Assembly (NCBI GenBank): GCA_019312705.1
Contig: JAFDCW010000061.1
Span: forward strand, 1-10,962
Reading direction: 5' to 3'
Source: Deltaproteobacteria bacterium
GTDB taxonomy: Bacteria > Myxococcota > Polyangia > Polyangiales > B10-G4
DNA: 10,962 nucleotides
Position numbers and translations under genes: made by a program. The notes beneath the pieces are model-generated. The model did not search any database. It was not told the origin of the DNA and worked only from the letters and a program-made list of their open reading frames with translations. The first letter of the stretch is position 1. The number at the start of each line of letters is the position of its first letter. This document shows positions 1-6,176 of the stretch, piece by piece.

Positions 1-12
1 CTATTCCGTGGG

Positions 13-564
13 ATGATTCCCTCAATGCACGATCGGGGACGGCATTGGATCGAAGTGGGTTCCGTTCTCATAGCGGTTTTCTGCATGGGGGCCTGCTATT
101 CGGAAGCGGGACCGGACTTCCCGCTCCGGGCGGCCGACGGTACGACCGTCATCGCTCTGCTCACGCCACTTCCAACGGGTGAGGTCACCATCGAGGGCGA
201 GGTTGGAGAGATCGTGGCGAGGGAGGCGGGGTGTGTCAGCGGTCGGGACCCCGATGAGGAGCCCCATCCCTGTTCATCCGTCCAACTGGAGCTTTCTCCT
301 GCGCTGGCGAGCACCTGGGTGGATCTCATCATCCGATACAACGGACAGGCGGAAGAGCTCCGAGCAGACTGGAGCTTCCTCGCCGCCACCGTCGAGGAGG
401 GACGACCTCTCGACCGCGTCGGACTCGTCCTGTACCCGGATCCGAGCGACGGATCGTGCATCGCCCTCAGCACTTCCGCCCAGTGGCGGGGCGGTTCTCT
501 GACGTCCGCCATGCCGGGTCCCGCGTTGGTCCTCGCTCCCTGCGGACGCTTCCGAACTCCGTGA
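13..564 (+). CDS. Putative lipoprotein of unknown function
   Basis: This encodes a 183-residue protein with a short charged N-terminus, a hydrophobic stretch (about residues 15-27) and a lipobox-like M-G-A-C ending at Cys28. It is therefore probably a lipoprotein anchored on the outer face of a membrane. After Cys28 there are four cysteines (74, 87, 149, 177), enough for two disulfides, which suits a periplasmic or surface protein. I recognise no domain; the middle looks beta-rich. The start is uncertain: ATG at 25 (residue 5) is also possible, and the frame is open to the left edge, so a longer form cannot be excluded. No partner gene is visible. The left end of the transposon begins 15 bp after its stop codon, so the downstream context was probably altered by insertion. 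Codon use is more mixed than in the genes after 2900. Confidence 0.7.
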   Translation: MIPSMHDRGRHWIEVGSVLIAVFCMGACYSEAGPDFPLRAADGTTVIALLTPLPTGEVTIEGEVGEIVAREAGCVSGRDPDEEPHPCSSVQLELSPALASTWVDLIIRYNGQAEELRADWSFLAATVEEGRPLDRVGLVLYPDPSDGSCIALSTSAQWRGGSLTSAMPGPALVLAPCGRFRTP

Positions 565-578
565 CGCGTTAGAGGTTT

Positions 579-608
579 GAAGGGGACGGTCCGTAGTCTT
601 CGTAGTTT
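579..608 (+). repeat. Left inverted end of the IS200-like element
   Basis: This 30-bp sequence is the reverse complement of 1661-1690 except at two positions. It contains the short palindrome GGACGGTCC and then two CGTAG units separated by TCTT. It lies 15 bp after the stop codon of the upstream lipoprotein gene and 35 bp before the stop codon of the transposase. Confidence 0.85.
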
Positions 609-642
609 CGTTGACACCGCCTGTCAGCACAACCCAGAGCGT

Positions 643-1614
643 TTACCCCGAGGCGCTCGACGCAAGTTCGGCCAAGAACCGGGTGGCGTGTTCCATCTCG
701 CTTTCGCGCAGGTTCCGTCCCAGGTTTCGAACGGCTCCTTCCGATACACCGAGGCGCAGGCCGATCGCGCGGTTCGATTGTCCAAGGCCACGACCGACCT
801 GGACCACGACGCGTCGCACGCTCACTAGGTCGCGGCGACGCGACGAGCCGCTCAGCGTAGCCGGAGTCTCGCCCATTGCCCGTGCGACCCGATTGACCAC
901 CTCGCCGAGGTCACCCTGCCAACGCTCGGCAAGAATGCGGGGCGCGTAGTCGATTCCGCTGGGACCGGATCGCGGATGCTCGATCGACAGGGCTACACCG
1001 AGGCCCTCGCGGAGTTCGCGGTTCGCGGCTTTCAAGTTGCCCGTCAACATCGGGTCTCGCGGAGCACTGGTGCAGTCCAAGACGTAGCGTCCGAAGTTCT
1101 GTCGGCCGCGCTCGGTGCTGCCGAAACCCATCAGGTCGAGACCGAGCTTCGTGTCGAGCCAAGTGGGGCAGGGGGTACCTGCCATGTACGCCTGATGACT
1201 CGTCCATTCACTTTCGTCTGCCGTGCCGACAACTCTCGCGCGTGGCGGGTTGTTGTGGTGATAGGCAATGAGCCTACTGGTCCAGATGGGTTCGACGATG
1301 ATCGTCCTTGGTCGACCAGCAAAGACCGGTCCGAGCCGGCCCTGAAGGCGGTTGAGCCAGAATGAAAACGGAGAGTGGACAGACTTGAACAGCGCTTCGA
1401 AGGATTCGAATCCGGCAATGAGGGTGAGGTGGATGTGGGAACTCATCAACGCATAGGACAGGAGACGCCAGTCCGAATGCCGGATCCGTTCGCCAATCCG
1501 ACGAAGGTATTCGCCCCGTTCGACTTCGCACGTTAGGCGGAACTCTTCATTGACGAATCGGCTGATGACGTGAACGAGATCGCCGGGGCGGATGATTCTA
1601 CGGAAGCGGGGCAT
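643..1614 (-). CDS. REP-associated tyrosine transposase (IS200/Y1 family)
   Basis: This 323-residue protein has an N-terminal Y1_Tnp (HUH) domain over about residues 1-150. The metal-binding HUH pair is His60-Ile-His62, after the typical MSSH lead-in. The catalytic tyrosine is probably Tyr118 in a Y-x-H-x-N-P segment, where family members usually read Y-I-H-x-N-P. Such enzymes nick single-stranded DNA at hairpin-like ends and form a 5'-phosphotyrosine link. The C-terminal extension (about 225-305) ends in a helix-turn-helix resembling the DnaA C-terminal domain (NRAIGLRLGVSEGAVRNL), found in long RAYT-like transposases and likely to help bind ends. The frame looks intact and the catalytic residues are present, so it could be active. 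ATG at 1614 is the only sensible start: the next Met is residue 57, just before the HUH motif. A GAGGGG lies very close upstream. Confidence 0.88.
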   Translation of the reverse strand: MPRFRRIIRPGDLVHVISRFVNEEFRLTCEVERGEYLRRIGERIRHSDWRLLSYALMSSHIHLTLIAGFESFEALFKSVHSPFSFWLNRLQGRLGPVFAGRPRTIIVEPIWTSRLIAYHHNNPPRARVVGTADESEWTSHQAYMAGTPCPTWLDTKLGLDLMGFGSTERGRQNFGRYVLDCTSAPRDPMLTGNLKAANRELREGLGVALSIEHPRSGPSGIDYAPRILAERWQGDLGEVVNRVARAMGETPATLSGSSRRRDLVSVRRVVVQVGRGLGQSNRAIGLRLGVSEGAVRNLGRNLRESEMEHATRFLAELASSASG

Positions 1615-1660
1615 TTCCCCTCATCGGCTTCACGGAGCGCCAGTTGCGTCCAAACCTTCA

Positions 1661-1690
1661 AAACTACGAAAACTACGGACCGTCCCCTTT
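1661..1690 (-). repeat. Right inverted end of the IS200-like element
   Basis: This is the inverted partner of 579-608 and lies 46 bp upstream of the transposase start. It contains two 9-bp units (AAACTACGA, AAACTACGG) followed by ACCGTCCCCTTT. As the only long conserved sequence upstream of the gene, it may also overlap the transposase promoter. Confidence 0.85.
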
Positions 1691-1713
1691 CGGGGTCGCC
1701 GTCCCCTTTCGGG
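1681..1713. repeat. Tandem REP-like terminal motif, two copies
   Basis: CGTCCCCTTTCGGG occurs at 1681-1694 and again at 1700-1713, a 19-bp period. Each copy can form a small CCCC-TTTC-GGGG hairpin (the second has only three G). The first copy overlaps the outer part of the right inverted end, so the terminal motif is duplicated on this side only. An 11-bp CGGGGTCGCCG also recurs at 1691-1701 and 1730-1740. Confidence 0.7.
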
Positions 1714-1779
1714 CCCGCGAGGTTTGACGCGGGGTCGCCGGCGGTGGGGACGGCATGGCGCCGGTCATGCTCCCGGCAG

Positions 1780-2583
1780 TCAAAGCTCCTGGTCGCGATT
1801 GTCGCGCATGCCCGTCAGCACCTGCCGGTAACAGAAGGCGTCGGGGTCGATGAGGCCCTGACTGCGTTCGGCGTTCACGTATTGGCCCAGGGGGCCCGCT
1901 GACTTCTCCCAGGGCGTTGCCCCTGCGGCCGGCTCGGGCTCCGTGTCGGGTTGGCCGTAGAGCGTGTGATCGAAGGCGGCTTTGTCGTGCACTTCGCCGT
2001 CGTGGATGTGCACCGTCGGGAAGAAGAGGGCCTCGGGGTCCCGGCGCGGGAACTCGAAGGCCATCGGGTGCACGTCGTTCTTCTTGGCTCCGGTGCGGCC
2101 GCGGAGTTGGTCGAAGAGGCCCGGTTTGTCGCCGCCCTTGAGCTTGAAGACGGCGAAGCCCCAATCGGCGTACCGAGGCAGCCGGGCCCAGACGTCGGGG
2201 GAGAGCTTGAAGCGCTCGTCGAGGCGCTCGAAGTCCTTCATGGTCGGTACGAACGAGGCCTCGAAATCACCGACGTCGTGCACGACGAGGGACGCGGAGG
2301 CCTCAAATGCCAAGTTGTGAGAAAGGCCTCCAGCCTGCGGGGCCATGGACACGGGGAACGCCGTCTTCATATCCTTGAAGAAGTCGTCGTAGCCCTCGAG
2401 GCTCACGAAGCGCACCGCGTCTTCTGCGGGGCCGGGCGGTACCGGCAGCGGCAGGATCATGGCGAGCTCCCCAACGGCCTTGAAGCTCATGGAGTACACG
2501 AGCGCTTGGCGACCTTCCGGCAACGACCGCGCGAAGATCTTCGTATTGGAGATGTGCTCGACGGATTGGGAAAAGCAACACAT
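1780..2583 (-). CDS. Conserved-type hypothetical protein with Met-Cys-Cys N-terminus
   Basis: From the chosen start the protein has 267 residues and begins MCCFSQSVEHISNTKIFAR, a style of N-terminus I associate with a conserved uncharacterised family. I cannot name a function. There is no signal peptide or membrane helix, so it is probably cytoplasmic. An aromatic segment (FPTVHIHDGEVHDKAAFDH) lies near the C-terminus, with several His and Asp that might bind metal. The ATG at 2583 is preferred over an in-frame ATG 60 bases upstream because GGGAG sits 9 nt before it and the Met-Cys-Cys motif then lies at the extreme N-terminus. If Met1 is removed, Cys2 is exposed, as in N-terminal-nucleophile hydrolases; that is only a hypothesis. 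Its stop lies about 50 bp from the transposon's right flank, and the gene stands alone. Confidence 0.75.
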   Translation of the reverse strand: MCCFSQSVEHISNTKIFARSLPEGRQALVYSMSFKAVGELAMILPLPVPPGPAEDAVRFVSLEGYDDFFKDMKTAFPVSMAPQAGGLSHNLAFEASASLVVHDVGDFEASFVPTMKDFERLDERFKLSPDVWARLPRYADWGFAVFKLKGGDKPGLFDQLRGRTGAKKNDVHPMAFEFPRRDPEALFFPTVHIHDGEVHDKAAFDHTLYGQPDTEPEPAAGATPWEKSAGPLGQYVNAERSQGLIDPDAFCYRQVLTGMRDNRDQEL

Positions 2584-2614
2584 GGCGTTCGGCTCCCGAT
2601 GAGGCGGTGCAGGA

Positions 2615-2634
2615 TGGTGGCCCAGGGTCCACCA
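2615..2634 (-). promoter_or_regulatory. Dyad upstream of the Met-Cys-Cys gene
   Basis: TGGTGG and CCACCA face each other across 8 bp, and the palindrome CCAATTGG overlaps the outer arm (2632-2639). The dyad lies 18 bp upstream of the ribosome-binding site (2593-2597) of the minus-strand gene. It could be an operator or an mRNA leader hairpin. The arms are short, so chance is possible. Confidence 0.25.
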
Positions 2635-2661
2635 ATTGGCCAAAATCGCCTACTCGCGGCG

Positions 2662-2690
2662 TTGACACACCGAATTTCCGGTGCTACCTC
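2662..2690 (+). promoter_or_regulatory. Sigma-70 promoter of tRNA-Ala
   Basis: A perfect -35 hexamer, TTGACA (2662-2667), is followed after 17 bp by TACCTC (2685-2690), preceded by an extended -10 TG at 2682-2683. Transcription would start near 2697, about 8 bp before the mature tRNA. The -10 is weak, but the -35, spacing and position agree with a tRNA promoter. Confidence 0.65.
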
Positions 2691-2704
2691 GCCTTTCCCT
2701 TCCA

Positions 2705-2777
2705 GGGCCTGTAGCTCAGCTGGGAGAGCGCATGACTGGCAGTCATGAGGTCAAGGGTTCGATCCCCTTCAGGTCCA
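2705..2777 (+). tRNA. tRNA-Ala (anticodon GGC)
   Basis: A full cloverleaf can be drawn. The acceptor is GGGCCTG (2705-2711) with CAGGTCC (2770-2776); the D stem GCTC/GAGC; the anticodon stem CATGA/TCATG around loop CTGGCAG with anticodon GGC at 2738-2740; a 5-nt variable loop; and the T stem AAGGG/CCCTT around TTCGATC. The acceptor has the G3:U70 wobble pair, the main identity element for alanyl-tRNA synthetase, and the discriminator is A2777. The genome reads ACCG after the stem, so the complete CCA tail is not encoded. It decodes GCC, a heavily used alanine codon in the neighbouring genes. Confidence 0.97.
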
Positions 2778-2780
2778 CCG

Positions 2781-2811
2781 AAAACCCGACGCGAAAGCGC
2801 CGGGTTTTTTT
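2781..2811 (+). terminator. Rho-independent terminator of tRNA-Ala
   Basis: The stem 2781-2792 pairs with 2797-2808 around a GAAA tetraloop, with a single A/C mismatch. It is followed by a run of seven T (2805-2811). It begins three bases after the tRNA discriminator base. Confidence 0.92.
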
Positions 2812-2838
2812 GTTCCGTAACAGGGGCGGTGCTCGCTG

Positions 2839-2861
2839 AACCGGGTCTTTGCTCGGTTTTT
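2839..2861 (+). terminator. Second, backup terminator
   Basis: AACCGGG (2839-2845) pairs with CTCGGTT (2852-2858), including one G-T pair, around a six-base loop. The T run at 2857-2861 begins within the closing pairs. It lies 27 bp beyond the first terminator and would stop read-through from the strong tRNA promoter into the next gene. Confidence 0.5.
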
Positions 2862-2918
2862 GACCGCGGGGGATGGCCCCGGGCATGTTCTCGGGTGGCC
2901 GTGAGTCTCTCCCCTGGC

Positions 2919-4691
2919 ATGCGCGTTGGTGGCGCCTTTTCGCTTCTGCCCCTTCTGCCCCTACTGGTATCGATCGCGCTCTCGGGCGCCTGCGAGCCGA
3001 CGGTGGACGCGCAGCTCTTGCACCTCGAGGGGCTCTCGACGGAGCGCCTCTCTCCGGGAGACACGGTGCGCATCAGCGGGCGCGGGTTCCCCGCGGGCCA
3101 CCTCGGCGAGGTCTCCTTCGACGGCATCGTGCACCGCGCCGGCGAGGCCCCGACGCCGGCCTCGGGCAGCGTCCCGGCCCGGGTCCATTCCGCCGGCCGG
3201 CTCACCTTCGACGTCACCCCGACGCTCATCGACGACCTCGGGGGCCGCGGCACCTTCGTCGGCACCCTCCGGGCGGAGTTTGCCGCCAGTGGGTCCGCGG
3301 TCGTTTCCGGAGTGCTTCCCTCATCGACCCTCGTCCTGCGCCCCGGCGGCGCCGGCGCCATGACTCGGGTTCTCAGCCGCGAGCGCCGAGGTCTCGAGTT
3401 CCTCGCCCACCTCGGGGTGAGCGCTCGGGCCCTCGACGGCACGGACGGTGGAGTCCTCGTCGAGTCGACGAGGCCCGGGGGCCTCGCCGCGGGCGCTGGC
3501 GTGCGCAAGCAGGACCGCATCGTCGGCCTCGGCCCGATGCGCGTCGGCGATGTTTCAGACCTCGTCCCCGCGAGCGCCGCCGAGGTGGCAGAACTCGTCC
3601 TGTCGCGCCCTGGCCAATCTCAGCCGATCCGAATTCAGGTTCCCCTCGTCATCCGGGATGAGACGCCGACCACCCGCGCTCTCCTCGGGGCGACGGTGGC
3701 CTCCGGGGTGGGGCTCCTGCTGCTCTTGCTCCTGTCTCCGTTCGCCCGCGTCACGGCCCGCGTGGCGAAGGCTTTGGTCGTCCCTCGCGTCGATGGCGAG
3801 CGCGAGTTCTTCGGGCTTTCAGGCTCCTCCCCGGCAGCGACGACCACGTCCGCGATGGCTCGTCTGCGCCGTGGGCTCTGGATGGTCGTCGCCCTCGCCG
3901 CCCTGGTCGTCGCTTTCGGTGTCTTGCCCTTCAGCGCACGAATCCTCCCCGGCGCCGTCGACGCCGGTGCCCTCGCGCTGATGATCGTCGGCCTCGCCGC
4001 CGGGGTCCGCGCGTCCGTCCCCGCAGAGGTCAGCCTTCTTCGGCGCTTCGCGAGCGTCTCCTACGAGGTCTTAGTCGCCTCGCCGCTGCTCCTCGCCGTC
4101 GGGGCCGTCGCCATCGCGACGGGGACCGTCGGACTCGAGGCTCTCGCGGGCGCCCAAGGGGGCGCGCCGTGGCACTGGGCCGGCCTGGCCTCCCCGGCTG
4201 GATTGCTCGCCCTCCCGGCAGCGATGATGTCGGCCCTTCTCGCACCCAGCGCCCCCCGCGAGGGGGCCACCGCCCGCGTGCTCGACGGAGTGCGCCTCTT
4301 CGTCGCGTCGAGCCTCATCACCATCGTCTTCCTCGGCGCCTGGCGGTTGCCCTTCGTCGATGGAGACCCGCTCCTCGGCGCCCCCTCCCTCCGGGCCCTC
4401 GCTGCAGCGTTCTTCGTCGCGAAGGCCCTCGCGGTGCTGGTCATTGGCCTTCGCCTGCGCCGAGCGTTTCGGAGCTCTCTGGCAGTCGGTGTGCTCGGGG
4501 CCGTCCTCGGTCTCGCCGCGGCTCTGGTAGCCGGCATTTCGCTTCTCTATCCGGCCCTGGCGCTGCCAGCGGAGTTCGTCGGTCCCGTTGCCAACGTCGT
4601 GCTCGCGGTCGTCCTCCTCGTCGGTCTTTTCCATGCGGTACGGCCCTCGCCGGCAGCGAGCCAGAACGCTCGGCCCGCCCTCTTCGCCTGA
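2919..4691 (+). CDS. Exported TIG/PDZ domain fused to a NuoH-like membrane domain
   Basis: This is a 590-residue protein in three parts. Residues 1-30 are an export signal: S-G-A-C at Cys25 may be a lipobox, and V-D-A before Gln32 a signal peptidase I site. Residues 32-140 look like an IPT/TIG-type beta domain, and 160-245 like a PDZ domain (G-V-L-V-E-S, then A-G-V-R-K-Q-D-R-I). From 255 on come about nine hydrophobic helices. Residues 346-385, ending in FASVSYEV, and 456-516, with FLGAW and KALAVLVIGLRLRRAF, follow the pattern of NuoH/HycD, the complex I membrane subunit. The acidic quinone-site loop (NRAPFDLPEAE in NuoH) is replaced by APSAPREGA, so redox function is unlikely. The frame extends upstream into the tRNA, which is not coding. 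ATG 2919 fits the signal peptide; GTG 2901 and 2895 are alternatives, and the Shine-Dalgarno is weak. It is the first gene of the block. Confidence 0.8.
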   Translation: MRVGGAFSLLPLLPLLVSIALSGACEPTVDAQLLHLEGLSTERLSPGDTVRISGRGFPAGHLGEVSFDGIVHRAGEAPTPASGSVPARVHSAGRLTFDVTPTLIDDLGGRGTFVGTLRAEFAASGSAVVSGVLPSSTLVLRPGGAGAMTRVLSRERRGLEFLAHLGVSARALDGTDGGVLVESTRPGGLAAGAGVRKQDRIVGLGPMRVGDVSDLVPASAAEVAELVLSRPGQSQPIRIQVPLVIRDETPTTRALLGATVASGVGLLLLLLLSPFARVTARVAKALVVPRVDGEREFFGLSGSSPAATTTSAMARLRRGLWMVVALAALVVAFGVLPFSARILPGAVDAGALALMIVGLAAGVRASVPAEVSLLRRFASVSYEVLVASPLLLAVGAVAIATGTVGLEALAGAQGGAPWHWAGLASPAGLLALPAAMMSALLAPSAPREGATARVLDGVRLFVASSLITIVFLGAWRLPFVDGDPLLGAPSLRALAAAFFVAKALAVLVIGLRLRRAFRSSLAVGVLGAVLGLAAALVAGISLLYPALALPAEFVGPVANVVLAVVLLVGLFHAVRPSPAASQNARPALFA

Positions 4692-4746
4692 CTCCGCTGA
4701 ACGATTTTCCGCAACTCGCGGCGCCGGAACCCGATGAGAGGGGGTC

Positions 4747-5079
4747 ATGCACCGTTTCGTCGCTCCATCGATCCTCATCACTTGCGCCGGCCTCTCGGGG
4801 TGCGGCGTGCAACACCTCACCGTCCCGGACCTGGTCGTCGGGGTTCGCTACCACCAAAGCGTCGCGATCCTCGAATCTGGGGAGGCACGCGCTCGGTCGG
4901 GTGTTTCGGGCCTCGTCGCTCTGCGCATGGGAGCCCGAGAGGTGGCCCCCGAGGTACCGCCGAGGACGAGGCGCCGACGGAGAGACCCCGCCTTCCCCTG
5001 CGCGAGCGCCGCGCTCTGCGCCTGGGAAGCCGGCAGCGCGCGGCGAACGATGCGACGATTGATCGGAGTCTCCCGATGA
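4747..5079 (+). CDS. Small putative lipoprotein
   Basis: This 110-residue protein has a clear lipobox, L-S-G-C, with lipidated Cys19, so it is probably membrane-anchored outside the cytoplasm. The strong Shine-Dalgarno GAGAGGGGG (4736-4744) precedes the ATG. After the lipobox come a hydrophobic, perhaps beta-strand segment (residues 24-45), a very basic patch with five consecutive arginines near residue 75, and two cysteines (85, 91) that could pair. I recognise no family. It lies 55 bp after the NuoH-like gene, and its TGA overlaps the next gene's ATG (ATGA at 5076-5079). This implies one transcript and coupled translation, so it is probably an envelope partner of its neighbours. Confidence 0.72.
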   Translation: MHRFVAPSILITCAGLSGCGVQHLTVPDLVVGVRYHQSVAILESGEARARSGVSGLVALRMGAREVAPEVPPRTRRRRRDPAFPCASAALCAWEAGSARRTMRRLIGVSR

Positions 5080-5750
5080 AAACGAACGTTGCGCTCTTCG
5101 TGCTCTCGATGCTTTGTGGGCTGGCGCTCGGTTTCGCGACCTCCGGTACCTCCCGCGCCCAGGCTCCGTATCCGGACGAGAACCCAGACCATGAGCACGG
5201 CCGGGACCAGAGCCAAACCCAAGACGTCGACCGCCGAGCCCTCGCGTCCGCGATCGCCCACTACACCCGCATCGAGCCGAGCGTCGACCGGGTAGTGCAG
5301 GCGGCCCTGCGTGCGGGAGCCCCGTCCCTCGCGGATCTCGACTCCCTCGCGACCCGGGCCCGACTCTCGGGGCTTCTCCCCTCGCTGCGGGTCGGGGCCC
5401 GGCGAGGTACCGGGTGGGACCTCTCGGAGCGGCTCGACGACAACGGGCGGGTTCAGGTGGGTACCGACGACCAGCTCTCGATCCGGGCCGAGGCGGTCTT
5501 TTCCCTCGATCGGCTGCTCTTCGCTCGCGAAGAGGTGCCCCTTTCGCGAGAGCTCCGGGCGGTCCAGCTCGTTCGCCGGGACCTAGTGCAGGCTGTCGTC
5601 CGACTCTTCTTCGAGCGCCGGCGCCTGATGCTCGAGCGCGACCTGCTCGGCGTCGACGGCGTGGTGGTCACGATGCGCATCGAAGAGGCAACGGCGCTCC
5701 TCGATGCCTTTACCGGGGGCCAGTTCCGGCGCATGCTCAGGGCCCCATGA
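5076..5750 (+). CDS. Exported protein of unknown function, faintly TolC-like
   Basis: This is a 224-residue protein with a typical signal peptide ending in S-R-A-Q-A, cleaved after about Ala30, followed by a charged acidic linker (31-55). Residues 55-110 are helical and include an A-R-L-S-G-L-L-P-S-L-R-V segment. Residues 128-145 look like a beta strand (LSIRAEAVFSLDRLLFA), and 150-215 are predicted to be long, charged amphipathic helix. The helix-P-strand-helix pattern resembles part of an outer-membrane TolC-type protomer, but the protein is about half that family's usual length, so the link is tentative. The start overlaps the preceding stop (ATGA), with GGAG 7 nt upstream. The stop in turn overlaps the PilZ gene's start. 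Confidence 0.75.
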   Translation: MKTNVALFVLSMLCGLALGFATSGTSRAQAPYPDENPDHEHGRDQSQTQDVDRRALASAIAHYTRIEPSVDRVVQAALRAGAPSLADLDSLATRARLSGLLPSLRVGARRGTGWDLSERLDDNGRVQVGTDDQLSIRAEAVFSLDRLLFAREEVPLSRELRAVQLVRRDLVQAVVRLFFERRRLMLERDLLGVDGVVVTMRIEEATALLDAFTGGQFRRMLRAP

Positions 5751-6091
5751 ACGGAACTGACCAGCGTGAATTCCGGCGGTACGCGGTTGCCGTCGGGGCC
5801 GAAGTCATCCTCGACGGAGTGTCGGTGGCGGCACAGACCAGCAACGTCTCGACCGGCGGGGTCGGGTTGGTTCTGGACCGGCCGGTTCCCGAGGGCGGGA
5901 ACGTGAGCCTGACTCTCTTCCTCACCCAGGACGGTATCGAAGACCCCGACGAAGAACCCTTCGAGGTCGTCGCGTCCGTGATGTGGGCTGGCCCCCGGGA
6001 TGACGGAAGCCACTCCGCGGGCCTCCAGTTCGCCAACCTGAGTCCTGCCAAGGCGCTTCTGCTCCAACGCTTCCTACACGCCACCGGTTAG
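5747..6091 (+). CDS. PilZ domain protein, probable c-di-GMP receptor
   Basis: This 114-residue protein is essentially a single PilZ domain. Both c-di-GMP-binding motifs are intact: R-x-x-x-R at Arg7-Arg11 (REFRR) and [DN]-x-S-x-x-G at Asn33-Gly38 (NVSTGG). A C-terminal barrel strand with GLQFANLS is typical of the fold. It has no signal peptide or membrane helix, so it is cytoplasmic and would report second-messenger levels to a partner. The start ATG overlaps the preceding TGA (ATGA at 5747-5750) and has only a weak CAGGG upstream, so translation is probably coupled. It is the last gene of the plus-strand block, which suggests that the envelope proteins encoded before it are under c-di-GMP influence. 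The target is unknown. Confidence 0.92.
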   Translation: MNGTDQREFRRYAVAVGAEVILDGVSVAAQTSNVSTGGVGLVLDRPVPEGGNVSLTLFLTQDGIEDPDEEPFEVVASVMWAGPRDDGSHSAGLQFANLSPAKALLLQRFLHATG

Positions 6092-6104
6092 TGTGTGATT
6101 CATA

Positions 6105-6127
6105 GTCCCGGGAGGGGGCCGCGGGAC
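6105..6127. terminator. Possible hairpin between convergent genes
   Basis: GTCCCG (6105-6110) pairs with CGGGAC (6122-6127) around an 11-base loop, in the 85-bp gap between the convergent PilZ and DUF4912-like genes. There is no T run on either side, so a terminator role rests mainly on position. Confidence 0.3.
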
Positions 6128-6176
6128 GAGCGAGGAACCTTCCGTGCCTGTGAATCGGGCACTGAAGCGACCCCCC

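Larger units (their letters stand above)
579..1713. mobile_element. IS200-like / RAYT-type element with inverted ends
   Basis: A single minus-strand Y1 transposase gene lies between inverted copies of a 30-bp sequence (579-608 and 1661-1690, 28 of 30 positions paired). Both copies contain GGGGACGGTCC followed by CGTAG. A further copy of the terminal motif follows the right copy (1700-1713). RAYT transposases are known to act on short REP-like sequences at their flanks through single-stranded DNA, and the layout here fits that. The exact outer limits are inferred. A 9-bp direct repeat, GAGGTTTGA, lies just outside at 572-580 and 1719-1727. The transposase and the adjoining DNA have more mixed codon use than the genes after 2900, consistent with acquisition. 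Confidence 0.75.

Noticed and set aside
1951..2748. Open frame on the plus strand opposite the Met-Cys-Cys gene
   Set aside because: It is antisense to a gene with a good start and ribosome-binding site, runs into the tRNA, and has no recognisable features.
2860..2889. Promoter TTGACC / CATGTT for the NuoH-like gene
   Set aside because: The -10 matches only 3 of 6 bases with an 18-bp spacer, and the -35 overlaps the T run of the second terminator.
2745..2918. Extension of the NuoH-like fusion frame back to an ATG at 2745
   Set aside because: That stretch lies inside tRNA-Ala and its terminators and would place 58 unsuitable residues before a clear signal peptide.
2684..3520. Open frame on the minus strand across the tRNA and the PDZ region
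   Set aside because: Its Arg/Pro/Ser-rich composition and overlap with tRNA-Ala and a better-supported gene mark it as a shadow.
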